Part shown: positions 49,617-60,741 of the stretch, piece after piece | Position numbering within the stretch: the stretch's first letter is position 1 | How the letters are laid out: the number at the start of each line of letters is the position of its first letter | Assembly: GCF_001039355.2 (NCBI RefSeq) | Contig: NW_019775180.1 | Span: 602,072-666,071 of the forward strand | From: Lingula anatina | Taxonomy: Eukaryota > Brachiopoda > Lingulata > Lingulida > Lingulidae | Reading direction: 5' to 3' | DNA: 64,000 nucleotides | Notes under the pieces: generated by a model | Told to the model about the DNA's origin: nothing | The model's input: the letters and a program-made list of their open reading frames with translations, nothing else | The model's database searches: none | Position numbers and translations under genes: made by a program

Positions 49617-49690
49617 CGTGGCCTCAGCCTTCATCCGGGGAAGTTCAACATGGCAGCGCCCTGTGACAACATGACCACAATGTGAAGGGG
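49617..49690 (-). promoter_or_regulatory. TBC1D2 5' untranslated exon with short upstream ORF
   Basis: On the minus strand, GGCCACG is followed by the strong donor GTAAGT at 49616-49611, and the first coding exon is preceded by the acceptor caacag six bases before its ATG (49300). A non-coding exon ending at 49617 is therefore likely; its start is unknown. It contains a seven-codon upstream ORF (49631-49651, MLNFPG then TGA) in a good context (gctgccATGt). The same arrangement recurs at 53676 and beyond in the second copy. Confidence 0.5.
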
Positions 49691-49869
49691 GGAACATTTC
49701 TGGTGTAGTGCACTGTTAATATGTGAAAGCAAAGTAAAAAGTCGTGTGTGGATATTTTCTCTCTTGGTATAAACAGGTTTATTATTCTTATTATTAAGAA
49801 ATATGGGTGTATAAATGCAAGACAATGAAATACACAGACATGTAAATGTAAATAATTGTTATATTCATT

Positions 49870-50275
49870 TTCCCAGTCTTCCATAAACTGTTTTTATACA
49901 CTGTTCAGACTTTTCTCTGTCCTTGTATTCCTTTGCCAGGATTTGGTTGCTACTTTCAAGAAGTCTCTGCTTAATTTTGTTTGCCAATGCGAGACGGTTT
50001 TCCTTCTCTTCCAGTACCTTGCGAGCCTGCTGCTAGTCTATAGCTTAATTTGTCCCAATGGCTTTCTCCCCGTCACTAAGAGACTTTAACCATGAGGCTA
50101 TCTTGTTGACCTTGAACATGACCTTGGCTTCCAGATGTTCAATGGTAGCACGTTGTACTCTGGCCAGGCCGGTGTCATGTACGGTCCGTTCTGTGTGAAC
50201 CGTCCGTCCTGACCGATTGTACACGCAGCAGACGCGTGTATGAGCTGTTCCGTGAATGATCCATTATCATTCACC
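49870..50275 (-). pseudogene. Remnant of coiled-coil gene, copy 1
   Basis: Read on the minus strand it parallels 53930-54325: RVQRATIEH, KVMFKVNKIASWLKSLSDGE, then KENRLALANKIKQRLLESSN. In-frame stops interrupt it in both copies, at different places. See the entry at 53930-56245. Confidence 0.5.
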
Positions 50276-50588
50276 TGTACTGTTATAATTGGCTAGTTCA
50301 TTTCCTACCTCATTATACATTTACTATGATGGGGATATCTCTAGGTAAAATTCATGTGTTAATTGATAATTTTGATAGAGAATCAGTTTCAAATTACAGT
50401 TCGATGCATGGATGAACCTACCGTGGACGGGACGTCCTTATTCAGCTGTTGGCCTACTACAGGTATTTTTGTATTGATTTTACTAGGCTAGTGTGTTGAT
50501 ATGGCCACCTGAGGGAAATCGCAGTAGAGGTGAACATCTATAAGATATGAATACTTCTAAAGATTATGTTTGAATTTGCAGTAGGGGC

Positions 50589-50589
50589 N
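50589..50589. other. Single-N junction between duplicated blocks
   Basis: Left of the N the sequence is that upstream of TBC1D2. Right of it the sequence returns to the middle of TBC1D2 intron 1 (the position equivalent to 46739). This is a typical scaffold misjoin or haplotype join. Confidence 0.85.
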
Positions 50590-51850
50590 AAAATAAGAAA
50601 TATATAAACAAATATAATAATTCCAATATAAGCAAATACATAAATAATGATAAAAAAAATAAATGTGAATAGAAATGATATACTTGTTTATATGCACTGT
50701 AAATTAGTGTAAGGATAAATGGAAATGAAGATTTTGTATGGTTAACATGACTTACAATTCAGTCATACAATATTTATGGCAATTGAATGAAATAAATGTG
50801 TGTATTGTCTATATCACAATGCAAGCTTGCCTTATCATTCTCATTGAAATCTCTCAGATTTTAAATTGGCCATGGGATAATTAATAATTAACCTTAGACA
50901 AATTTTGATGAAACAATCTTTAAAACATTTTCAGTACTAGCAGATATACTGGGGGAAAAAAGAGATTGTCATTTGCAACTGATCTTAAGATAATCTATTA
51001 ACTTCTAATTTTTACAATTATCCAAACAGATTGTGACATCTGAGCAAGAAGTTGTAACTTACAACTTCTTGATCTGACTTATGACTTCTTGATGCAAAAT
51101 CTCCTGTTCATTTAGCATTGCAGATTAGTCAGAGGGACAGTTGAACGGATAACATGTCATGACTTCCCACATAGCATAAAGCATATTTAAGTGGTAAAGA
51201 CTTTTAAAATTAAAATATAACAATGGGCAGTTCACTTTAACAGTCATTTTCTTCATCATATAACAGAACTAGCAGTCAATAAAAGACATTTTGTCACAAA
51301 GTTAGAACAAAAATGCAAAACGCCCGAGTCCTACATCCCTTTAATTCTGACTGTGAACTTTGCCTCCTATTGTGTCATTCACATGATTTCCCCTCTCAGT
51401 AACACCCTCTCTCCTAAGAAAAACTTCATGACACTTGAATTTACAGAGAGGAGAAAAAATTACCGTGGAATGCTCTTTTCAGAGTAAAAAAGACTAATAC
51501 AAGGTATAAAAACCAAAAGACTTGATCAAGCTATATGTGAATATTATATACTAAGAGGACCTCTAAACAGAAACAGTGCATATTATATGCTGTCTTAGCA
51601 TATATCAATCCTAGTAAATGATCTTGTTCATACTCTTGTCGTTGTGCTGACTGCTAGATTATATTATACCTACTGCTAGTTAATGGTGGTCAGGCCAAAA
51701 GTACTATCATGATAATAAGTTGTTTCTCAAGATGACACAGGGTTCATGTCCCCTCCAAGCTACTATCAAAATGTTTTAGCACACAAATTTTCCTTCACCT
51801 TTGAATTTCTTCCCCTGTCAAGTTTTCAGCTCTGTGGGTGTCTGTTATAT

Positions 51851-51870
51851 CAAGAAGTTATAACTTCTTG
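51851..51870. repeat. 20-bp perfect palindrome insertion
   Basis: CAAGAAGTTATAACTTCTTG is its own reverse complement and is flanked by GTTATAT on both sides (51844-51850 and 51871-51877). The other block has a single GTTATAT at 47992-47998 and no palindrome. A related palindrome, caagaagttgtaa / ttacaacttcttg, occurs at 47194-47220 and at 51046-51072. Confidence 0.8.
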
Positions 51871-52371
51871 GTTATATACACTGGATGTGATGACACAAGC
51901 CCTATTGCTTAGCAATGGCAAGTCATATCCTCAGTTATAATATGCAGTCTCATGACAAACCGCAAGTTGTAGTTCTGTCATTTAGAGATATTAAGTCAAA
52001 TAATGTAACCATAGTGGAAATCACATGACTTAAACAAGACTTTCTAAATAAACTAAGAGGTACCTGAAATGTTAGATTACTACTCAGATGACCCTACTGA
52101 ACTACTGCTCAGATGACCTAGCTGGACTATGAGTTGTAGCTTGTTAGTTGTGACTGTATTGGGGTGTGCACACTGGTCTGATAGACAACACTTAAAGTAG
52201 ATAGCCATGGACAGACAGCCTCTAGCCACTTACCTGTGATAAGAAAGATGCTAATACTGTTGTAGGCCTGTGTGACAAGAATAATGACCTTACAACATGG
52301 GTTATAAGTGGACCAAAAGGAAGCCTTAATTATACAATACAGTATTCGTTATTATCATTGTACTGAGTAGC

Positions 52372-52374
<3 letters not shown>

Positions 52375-52454
<80 letters not shown>
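52375..52454. repeat. (TG)n microsatellite
   Basis: Forty or so TG units. The antisense reading gives a long His-Thr frame that is not a protein. Confidence 0.97.
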
Positions 52455-52456
<2 letters not shown>

Positions 52457-52587
52457 TTCAAGCCATGTTGACTTGCTTCCAAGATGACTTTGCCCTATGT
52501 GACAGAAAAGATAGCCAGGTATTGGTCTTGATTTGCACATATTTGATCACATAAACAGTTGGTAAAATAAAAAAATATGATATCCAT

Positions 52588-52761
52588 GGGGCCGTAGCGA
52601 TAGTCCCAAGGTTCAATAGTCCGAAGGTTCATTGGTCCGAATTTTCACTATAAAATCTTCGGACCAATGAACCCTTGATTAAAAAATCGATGAAAATGTT
52701 ACCACTTTTCGGACCAATGAACCTTCTGACCAATGAACCTTCGGACTATTGAGACGCCCCC
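52588..52761. mobile_element. 174-bp MITE, present in only one duplicated copy
   Basis: It begins GGGGCCGTAGCGATAGTCC and ends GGACTATTGAGACGCCCCC, and is flanked by the 8-bp repeat ATATCCAT (52580-52587 and 52762-52769). The other block has a single ATATCCAT at the matching place (near 48702-48709). The interior consists of repeated ggttcattggtccga units in both orientations. Eight-base duplication suggests a hAT-like source. Confidence 0.9.
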
Positions 52762-52930
52762 ATATCCATAACACCAGATAGCCTTAAATTGCTTTGTGGT
52801 TTCAACAATAATGCTGCCCAACCTTGCTCATTAATATGGTTTGAAATGAGTAAAAGTGAAAAATGCATATATCAACAGAAGAAAAAGGCAAAGCTATAGA
52901 ATGTCTTGTACACAAACAAAACATGTTTAC

Positions 52931-53358
52931 CTAATCTGAAACACTGCAGGCTTTTGAGGATCTGCGTTCATCGAGAAAGATGCAGCAGAGACATCTATCT
53001 CTCCTAACGGAAGAATGTCCTGCGGGGTGCGATAGTAATAAAGTTTACATGCATCTTCACTGTAAACAAACCAACGCGTTTTGTGACCTTTGCCAGGTCC
53101 CCGTGATCCCTTATTTAAATAACCACACAGTTTATCGTCAAAACAAGGCGCCACTTCTTTGATATCTTCCATGAATCGTGTATCCATTCCTTTGCCTTTT
53201 CTCTGGGCAGGGCCTGCGGCTGCCTTCTTCAAGTTTTTGCCACCCGTCTCATAAGCGACATCAGTACTAGTATCTCCTACTCCAATGCTGGGAGAGGTAT
53301 CAAAGTCCACCAACAACCCGTCCCTCTTTCGCCCAGATTGCACGAGTTTTTCTGTCAT
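52931..53358 (-). CDS. TBC1D2: Duplicate first coding exon of TBC1D2
   Basis: It encodes the same 142 residues plus donor as 48873-49300, with one amino-acid change (Ala to Gly near residue 49, in the AAA-PAQR segment). It includes the start codon and most of the PH domain. Exon 2 is not duplicated, so this copy would have to splice across the first one. The simplest view is an alternative haplotype of the same exon; a true promoter/exon duplication is possible. Confidence 0.75.
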
Positions 53359-53929
53359 AATTATCTGTTGTTATATCATAAAACAAACCAGTCTTATCGC
53401 TCTTGTATACTTTACTTATCAAACTGCAACTTCACTTCCGCATCTTGTGTTCCTCCTCCTCACATTGGGTAAGTTTTCAATGTAAACTTACAAAAAACAG
53501 AAGTCTTTGTTTCTATTTAAATCTAGGAGGAAAAGTAAGGTTGAGGATATTGATCGTTTTCTATCATAATTAAATAAAGTTCATGAATAAACAACATGGC
53601 TATTTTATTTTGCTTTTTCGAGTAGATTGTTAATTGAAGCTAGCATTTTTGTGTCTTTGTTTATGGACCACTTACCGTGGCCTCAGCCTTCATCCGGGGA
53701 AGTTCAACATGGCAGCGCCCTGTGACAACATGACCACAATGTGAAGAGGGGAACATTTCTGGTGTAGTGCACTGTTAATATGTGAAAACAAAGTAAAAAG
53801 TCGTGTGTGGATATTTTCTCTCTTGGTATAAACAGGTTTATTATTCTTATTATTAAGAAATATGGGTGTATAAATGCAAGACAATGAAATACACAGACAT
53901 GATGTAAATGTAAATAATTGTTAGATTCA

Positions 53930-56245
53930 TTTTCCCAGTCTTCCATAAACTGTTTTTATCCACTGTTCAGACTTTTCTCTGTCCTTGTATTCCTTTGCCA
54001 GGATTTGGTTGCTACTTTCAAGAAGTCTCTGCTTAATTTTGTTTGCCAATGCGAGACGGTTTTCCTTCTCTTCCAGTACCTTGCGAGCCGGCTGCTAGTC
54101 TAGCTTTGTCCCAATGGCTTTCTCCCCGTCACTAAGAGACTTTAACCATGAGGCTATCTTGTTGACCTTGAACATGACCTTGGCTTCTGGATGTTCAATG
54201 GTAGCACGTTGCACTCTGGCCAGGCTGGTGTCACGTGTACGGTCCGTTCTGCGTGAACCATCCGTCCTGACCGATTGTACACGCAGCAGAGCTGCAGAGC
54301 TGTTCCATGAATGATCCATTATCATTCACCTGTTCTGTTATAATTGGCTAGTTCATTTCCTACCTCATTATACATTTACTATGATGGGGATATCTCTAGG
54401 TAAAATTCATGTGTTAATTGATAATTTTGATAGAGAATCAGCGTCAAATTACAGTTCGACGCATGGATGAACCTACCGTGGACGGGACGTCCTTATTCAG
54501 CGGTTGGCCTACTATTTTTGTATTGATTTTACTAGGCTAGTGTGTTGATATGGCCACCTGAGGGAAATCGCAGTAGAGGTGAACATCTATAAGATATGAA
54601 TACTTCTAAAGATTATGTTTGAATTTGCAGTATGTTCTGAACAGTGCATGTTTATTAAAGGCTAAGAATGTATTGATGACTCGATAGAGACGGACTGTAC
54701 ATGCCGGAAGTCTCTCAGATTTGCCTGCGCTTTGTGCACATGAGCAGAATGGATGGTTCACGCTCCGAGTGGTACATGCCACACCCGCTTTGACAGAGTC
54801 ACCAATACTATCCAGATAGTTTGTTGTCCTTCCTCCAACCTGCCATCTGATACCAAGGCATAAGGATTGGTCTTTCTTTGATACCTCTGTCTCCACCATG
54901 TGGCCTAGGGTTTTTGTCGTGCCATCACATTTTTTACTTACAGATCGAGCCTCTTTAACCTGCTGCCTAGCTAACACTTTCATCTCATGACCAAGTTGGT
55001 GTGGTGTGCCATAGCTTGGGAGGCCTCCTGTATATTCACAGTCTATGACAGTATGAATGACAGCCTTCAAAACTTGAGATACATTTGCTTGTGATACACT
55101 GGCCACTTGTAATGACATGCAAGCCTTCTCTGATTCGGAGGGGGGGGGGGTATTTGGCTGTTCTTTGTTTCTATCTCTTTCCTACCCTCCAGTCTATCCA
55201 AGTTAGATACGTAGTACAAGTACACCTCTCTCTTAGCAAATAACATAGCTTGATGTTTCAGTTTTTTGTTTTCAGCAAGGCGCACACTAAATTCTTTCTT
55301 TAGTTGCATTAATTGATCTGAAGTGTTTTTCTTTGATTCTGTCTTGATTTCCTTGGCTTTCTTTTCAAACCTACGAGTACTCTGTGATTTCTGGAATCTC
55401 TTTATTTTTTTGTCTGGTGCTTTGTAGCTGTTTGATCATATTAGAATTTTGCTGCTCTGATTTTTTTCACTTGTTGCCTCTTTTTTCTTTCACCTTTTTA
55501 ATGGTGTTATTCTTTCTTTTGAGAGCTTGGTTGATTCTTTTGGGGTTGTATAACATGACTTTCTTCTTCAGGATTGCATTTTCCTTATTAAGTCTTTGGT
55601 TCATTCCTTTAAGTTGTTTGACTTGCAGGGCCGTAGCCTGAGCAAAATGCCAGGGGGGGGCAGTAAGCAGATACGAGGGGGCGAAGCCCCCGAGGGGGGA
55701 GGGGGTGTCCTCCTACCACGGTGTGGAAAATTCCATTTCCAGGGGGGGCAACTGCCCCCCCTGCCCCCCTGGAGGCTACGGCCCTGACTTGGCATGTAAG
55801 ATTCTTGATTTCTTTGGTGAAACCATCTTTTTCAGCTGGTAAAACTTCTTCCATTAGCTTGGGGCACCTTGGGGTGCAGTCATTATCCATCCCAGCACAA
55901 GAAAGTGTCCATTTCACTGAGTTTCAGACACTCGGAGCTGTGTACTTAAATGAAAAGTTCTGATTCAGAAAGCATTTGCATTTTTCACTGTCCTTAGAAC
56001 TTTTTGTAAGCTTCTTTCTCTGCTCTTTCACCTCAAAGAAATTTCGTGCAAATTAACACTTTTATCCATTTTAGTGGTCAAAGGACTGTGATGTTGAGAC
56101 ATCACTGCAATCACATCCTTCCAGGAAACTGTTTTTTTTTCTTATTTTGAACATAGTTCAGAATGTCAAAAGCATCTTGATTGGTGATATTTCCTGGTCG
56201 AAGTTTGTGTAATGACATAATTCCATCCATCTCATTCTGTAAAAT
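53930..56245 (-). pseudogene. Decayed coiled-coil, transposase-like gene
   Basis: Read on the minus strand from ~56245: MSLHKLRPGNITNQDAFDIL, a Cys-containing stretch ending in TPRCPKLMEEVLPAEKDGF, then a long Lys/Glu/Gln coiled coil (RLNKENAILKKKVMLY to QLMQLKKEFSVRLAENKKL). After a shift at a C-run (55141-55150) comes a domain with VIDCEYTGGLPSYGTPHQLG and CDGTTKTLGH, followed by LGIRWQVGG. A last coiled coil lies at ~54190-53940. The D-G-T-T-K signature with this order resembles RNase-H-like transposase relatives scattered in invertebrate genomes; I cannot name the family. Frameshifts, stops and a MITE (55626-55786) show it is broken, although some breaks could be introns. Confidence 0.5.
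55626..55786. mobile_element. hAT-like MITE with 5-bp target duplication (C)
   Basis: It begins CAGGGCCGTAGCCTGAGC and ends GGCTACGGCCCTG, and is flanked by ACTTG (55621-55625 and 55787-55791). The duplicated region near 59770-59780 has an unoccupied site reading gtttgacttggcatg. The interior is G/C-rich (ggggg and ccccc arms). Confidence 0.9.
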
Positions 56246-56759
56246 AAAGGGGAAAATTTAGGTATGCAGGTAACCGTAAAGCAGTTTCTCCACAGAAAAT
56301 ATCACAGATGAGAATACAATCTTTTAATTGTAAATATCATGTAATTTCTTTTTTTGTGGAAAAAAATTCAAGATTCTTAGTTTTCAATAAGGACCTTGAG
56401 CTGTGATGGGAGAGGGGGGGGGGGTGTACCCTCACAGTTTACCTATGAGGCTCACAGAATTTGACCTTTTATTATTTTTTTTCATTTATGTCTTATAAAA
56501 ATTTAATGCAGAGAAAGTCGTCAGCAAACATGACCTCAACTTCAGTTGGACAGGTTTGGTGGTATCAACATGTCACATAGTGCTAACAAATGGCATAAAA
56601 ACCTTGTTTAAGATGATAGATACCGAATGTTCTGACCTTAAAAATTTTGTTTACCAGCGATATTGCACATTGTCGGTTTAATTTTGCCTCAACTTTCTCT
56701 CATTTTGATATTTTCAGCACAACTATTACACATAGATTCTGACACCTCGAGGCGATCTG
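56246..56759. promoter_or_regulatory. MTG1 upstream region, copy 1
   Basis: About 500 bases lie between the decayed minus-strand gene and the MTG1 start codon. A tract of G followed by tgtaccctcacag differs in length between the copies (56412-56424 versus 60399-60405). No TATA box or other defined promoter element is convincing. The acceptor-like gatattttcag 40 bases before the ATG may mark a 5' untranslated exon. Confidence 0.35.
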
Positions 56760-58557
56760 ATGGCACAACATGCAAAAGTATTCCGGCATTCTTTTGACTT
56801 TGCCTTAAAAGATGTGAAAAACTGGTTTCCAGGCCATATGGCAAAAGGTTAGTAGCTTAGCTATTAAAGACATAGATTTGTACTTGAACATATATGAGCT
56901 ATATGACCTTTGCAAATTGTTGCATGTAGCTACTAGTAGCACATGCAGTGGGGAATCCCAAATTGACAAGATATTAACTCTCCATCTGTAGACCCTTTTT
57001 TGTCTGCAATCATGTTAAAAACAGTTGAGTTGGGAAAGGTTTTTATGTAATTTAATGTTGGAAATGGGCTGTAACAGTGCTTATTTGTTTCATTTTGCTT
57101 ATGTTTTTGCGATTGCAGTGAGTATTATAATATGGTTTCTCTACAGTTTTGAACAAGAAATTGTAAATGGTTGCTGTATAATATTTTTCAGGACTTAAAG
57201 CACTTCAAGGAAGGGTGAAGGATGCAGATTGTATTATTGAAGTTCATGATGCAAGAGTATCCTTTGTTTATTGTATGATTTATATTAAAAATGGTGTGAA
57301 TACAACATGATGTTTATGCTTTTTGTTTTTCTATCACACACATACTTTTTTGATTTGTCACTGACTGAGAGTAATTGATGAAATTATGTAAACTTGTAAC
57401 TTATCTTGACTAATTTAAGATACCCTTTTCTGGGAGGAACAAAGTGTTTGGACAAACACTTATGATAAGGCCTCATATTTTACTTCTGAACAAGGTATTT
57501 ATAAAAAATGAAGTAATAATTAATTTTCACTTTTTCTCTGGTAAGTGATTGTAAATATTATATCAGTAGCTTAACTCTTTTAAAACAATTAAGTGGATAT
57601 GTTTCCACTGCTTATTAGTGTATACAATCTAAAATTCTCTAATTCTTAGAATAGAGCATGAGTTTTTACTTGGTAAAGTTGTTTTATCTAACACAGCCAA
57701 TCATTAATTAATATTTATATATTTATTAGGGTATTTATTTATTTTAAATTATGATGAGTTTGACATTTGTGTGTTTACATGTAGACATGATATTTTAGCT
57801 ATTATTCATACTTGATGAATGAATGAATGAATGGATAATAATTTTACATTTATTTTTAGAAGGACCTTGCGGACATGTCAATGCAAAGCCAAGTTGTAGC
57901 CAAGTTAAAAGAAGAGGGCATGGCAAGAGTCTTGTTCACAAATTGCAAGGATCAGTATGGTAGTGCTCTAACCAAAAAGGTGCAGTATGAATACAAAAAA
58001 TTAATCTTAGAACTGTATCTGCCTTTGTGTACATAGCTAATGTTTTAAGAATGGCAGTTTATGCTTTTACGACAAGTCACATCTTGGATTTTAATTGCTT
58101 TACAGCTTATTCCAGCAATCTTAGATGTGGTTGAGGAGTACCCAAGATACAACAGAAGTGAGGTGTGTATGTTACATAGTTTTAATATTGATGTATTGTA
58201 AAAACATCTGCTTAATCAGAACAGCATTCTCTGGCTTCAAGATTTATTCATGCTTATAATTTGAATTAAACTTGCTAGGCTAAAATTACTCATTATTTTT
58301 AGGCAGATGAGCTGAAGCTCCTTGTTATAGGTGTACCTAATGTTGGAAAGTCATCCTTGATAAACAGTTTAAGAAGAATGCACATAAAAGGAAAGAAAGG
58401 TGTGGTATAAATTATTAAAGAATTCTTTTTGATATTTGTTCATGTACCACTACAAATTTGTCCCTGTCTTTATAGTGTTATGTTATACTATTCAGGTAAA
58501 GCTACTTCTGTTGGAGGAGTTGCAGGCGTAACCAGAAGTTTAATGGAGAAAATAAAG
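56760..58557 (+). CDS. MTG1: MTG1 mitochondrial GTPase, copy 1 (exons 1-7)
   Basis: Exons 56760-56847, 57192-57256, 57420-57494, 57860-57979, 58106-58162, 58303-58399 and 58496-58557 join in phase to about 188 codons. MTG1 is a circularly permuted GTPase of the YlqF family that binds the mitochondrial large ribosomal subunit and aids its assembly and translation. Motif order shows the permutation: WFPGHMAKGLK at the N-terminus, EVHDARIPFSGRN, then G4 LLLNKKDL (split by an intron), and only later G1 GVPNVGKSSL and the G2-side VGGVAGVTRS. Compared with copy 2 it has Gln for Lys at residue 3, Asn for Lys at 21 and Ala for Thr in LIPAIL. The next exon is missing because the copy ends at the N at 59123. 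Confidence 0.92.
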
Positions 58558-59122
58558 GTAATGTTTGTACTTCATTAAAGCTAGTAAATTTTGTTTAAGA
58601 AAACTTTTACTAGCAGTGAGGATGAATGTCAGAGGTAAATTATGTGATGAACATTTTATAAATGTGAACAATTCTTTCTTTTATAGCCTCTTAAGTAATT
58701 TTATAATAACCGAGCAAATCCTTCATGGACAACATATACACACACACTTATGTATCTAGTACCCATTCATTTATTTATATTTTAATATTTTAAACTGTAA
58801 AGTCTTAATGATAAGAAATAAATATAGGTGTACAAAATTCAAATCTGCACATTTTTAAAATGCACAAGAGTGAAAATTGTGGTGTCCTTCGTGCCTTCTT
58901 TTTCATGTGTTACTCTGGGTCTTTGTAAATATTATTTTAAAATAGAGAATGATTTCATCTATATTACTGACCAAACGTGAGATTGGTTAAAACCTATCAA
59001 GCATTATGTAGGCAATGGAAGCACTTGTCATAGATCAGCACATTTATTCCCTTAGCCTTTTACCTGTCATACTATAAAGCTTTTATAAGAGCTTGGTGAA
59101 GCAATAGACTTTAAGTTCGCAT
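58558..59122. other. MTG1 intron 7, copy 1
   Basis: It matches 62871-63435 closely. No features are seen within it; the 64-codon frame at 58565-58759 is intronic. Confidence 0.8.
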
Positions 59123-59123
59123 N
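59123..59123. other. Single-N junction in MTG1 intron 7
   Basis: Left of the N the sequence follows MTG1 intron 7. Right of it begins the dispersed repeat also found at the start of the window. Confidence 0.8.
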
Positions 59124-59134
59124 TTTTGTAAAAA

Positions 59135-59653
59135 TTAAATTTTTCACATATTGGCATTTTCAAGGTATGACACAGGCTTGAAGACCCAGGCTAGTCACAT
59201 TTTCTGAAAATCCATGATACATATATTTTGTTATTAAAAATTGATTGTCATTATGCTGTTAAACATTATGTAATATTGCATCAGAATAGAAGAAAACAAA
59301 ATTTTGGGTGCTGCTGCCATGATGACCATTATGGGAAAACCATGTTACTTATGATTGCCAACCTTTCAAAAAAGAAATACAGGACTAAAATGCAGCCTGA
59401 GTTGGAAAAGCAGTCTTCTTTTTCTGGAAGTTTTACATTTTCAAAGTGTGAACTTGAACTCCCATGGGCCTGAAGCCTTATGCTTGTTTCACATTTTACT
59501 TACATTGGTATTACCTGTTGAGCATAATTAAAATTTGAAGTTGAATTTGCAGTTTAACATAATGTACTTTTGCATCAGAATTGACAGTAGCCTATTTTTT
59601 TGCATAGTTATTTCCTGTTTTTTGTCTGTACATTTGACAGCTTTGCTGCCTTG
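59135..59653. repeat. Dispersed repeat, copy 2
   Basis: Closely similar to positions 16-548 of the window, with small indels. It is joined without an N to the second copy of the decayed coiled-coil gene at 59654. Confidence 0.8.
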
Positions 59654-60240
59654 TTAATGGTGTTATTCTTTCTTTTGAGAGCTTGGTTGATTCTTTTGGG
59701 GTTGTATAACATGACTTTCTTCTTCAGGATTGCATTTTCCTTATTATGTCTCTGGTTCCTTTAAGTTGTTTGACTTGGCATGTAAGATTCTCGATTTCTT
59801 TGGTGAAACCATCTTTTTCAGCTGGTAAAACTTCTTCCATTAGCTTGGGGCACCTTGGGGTGCAGTCATTATCCATCCCGGCACAAGAAGGTGTCCATTT
59901 CACTGAGTTTCAGACACTCGGAGCTGTGTACTTAAATGAAAAGTTCTGATTCAGAAAGCATTTGCATTTTTCACTGTCCTTAGAACTTTTTGTAAGCTTC
60001 TTTCTCTGCTCTTTCACCTCAAAGAAATTTCGTGCAAATTAACACTTTTATCCATTTTAGTGGTCAAAGGACTGTGATGTTGAGACATCACTGCAATCAC
60101 ATCCTTCCAGGAAACTGTTTTTTTTTTTTCTTATTTTGCACATAGTTCAGAATGTCAAAAGCATCTTGATTGGTGATATTTCCTGGTCGAAGTTGGTGTA
60201 ATGACATAATTCCATCCATCTGTAAAATAAAGGGGAAAAT
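59654..60240 (-). pseudogene. Second copy of the coiled-coil gene, 5' part only
   Basis: It matches 55498-56255 but lacks the MITE at 55626-55786, giving the empty site for that insertion. Small deletions shift the frame relative to copy 1 (for example gtctctggttcc for gtctttggttcattcc). No downstream part of the gene is present on this side. Confidence 0.6.
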
Positions 60241-60741
60241 TTAGGTATGCAGGTAACCGTAAAGCAGTTTCTCCACAGAAAATATCACAGATGAGAATAC
60301 AATCTTTTAATTGTAAATTTTAATCATGTAATTTCTTTTTTTGTGGAAAAAAATTCAAGATTCTTAGTTTTCAATAAGGACCTTGAGCTGTGATGGGAGG
60401 GGGGGTGTACCCTCACAGTTTACCTATGAGGCTCACAGAATTTGACCTTTTATTATTTTTTTTCATTTATGTCTTATAAAAATTTAATGCAGAGAAAGTC
60501 GTCAGCAAACATGACCTCAACTTCAGTTGGACAGGTTTGGTGGTATCAACATGTCACATAGTGCTAACAAACGGCATAAAAACCTTGTTTAAGATGATAG
60601 ATACCGAATGTTCTGACCTTAAAAATTTTGTTTACCAGCGATATTGCACATTGTCGGTTTAATTTTGCCTCAACTTTCTCTCATTTTGATATTTTCAGCA
60701 CAACTATTACACATAGATTCTGACACCTCGAGGCAGATCTG

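Larger units (their letters stand above)
46739..50588. repeat. Large duplicated block, copy 1 (TBC1D2 5' end)
   Basis: This ~3.85 kb is repeated at 50590-54637 with scattered substitutions and several indels. The block covers most of TBC1D2 intron 1, the first coding exon, the 5' untranslated exon and ~1 kb upstream. The copies are separated by a single N at 50589. Confidence 0.9.
50590..54637. repeat. Large duplicated block, copy 2 (TBC1D2 5' end)
   Basis: Second copy of 46739-50588. Differences include a 174-bp MITE insertion (52588-52761), a 20-bp palindrome insertion (51851-51870), loss of a short stretch equivalent to 48439-48458, and different TG-run lengths. Confidence 0.9.

Noticed and set aside
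52355-52540. Poly(His-Thr) frame
   Set aside because: Antisense reading of the TG microsatellite.
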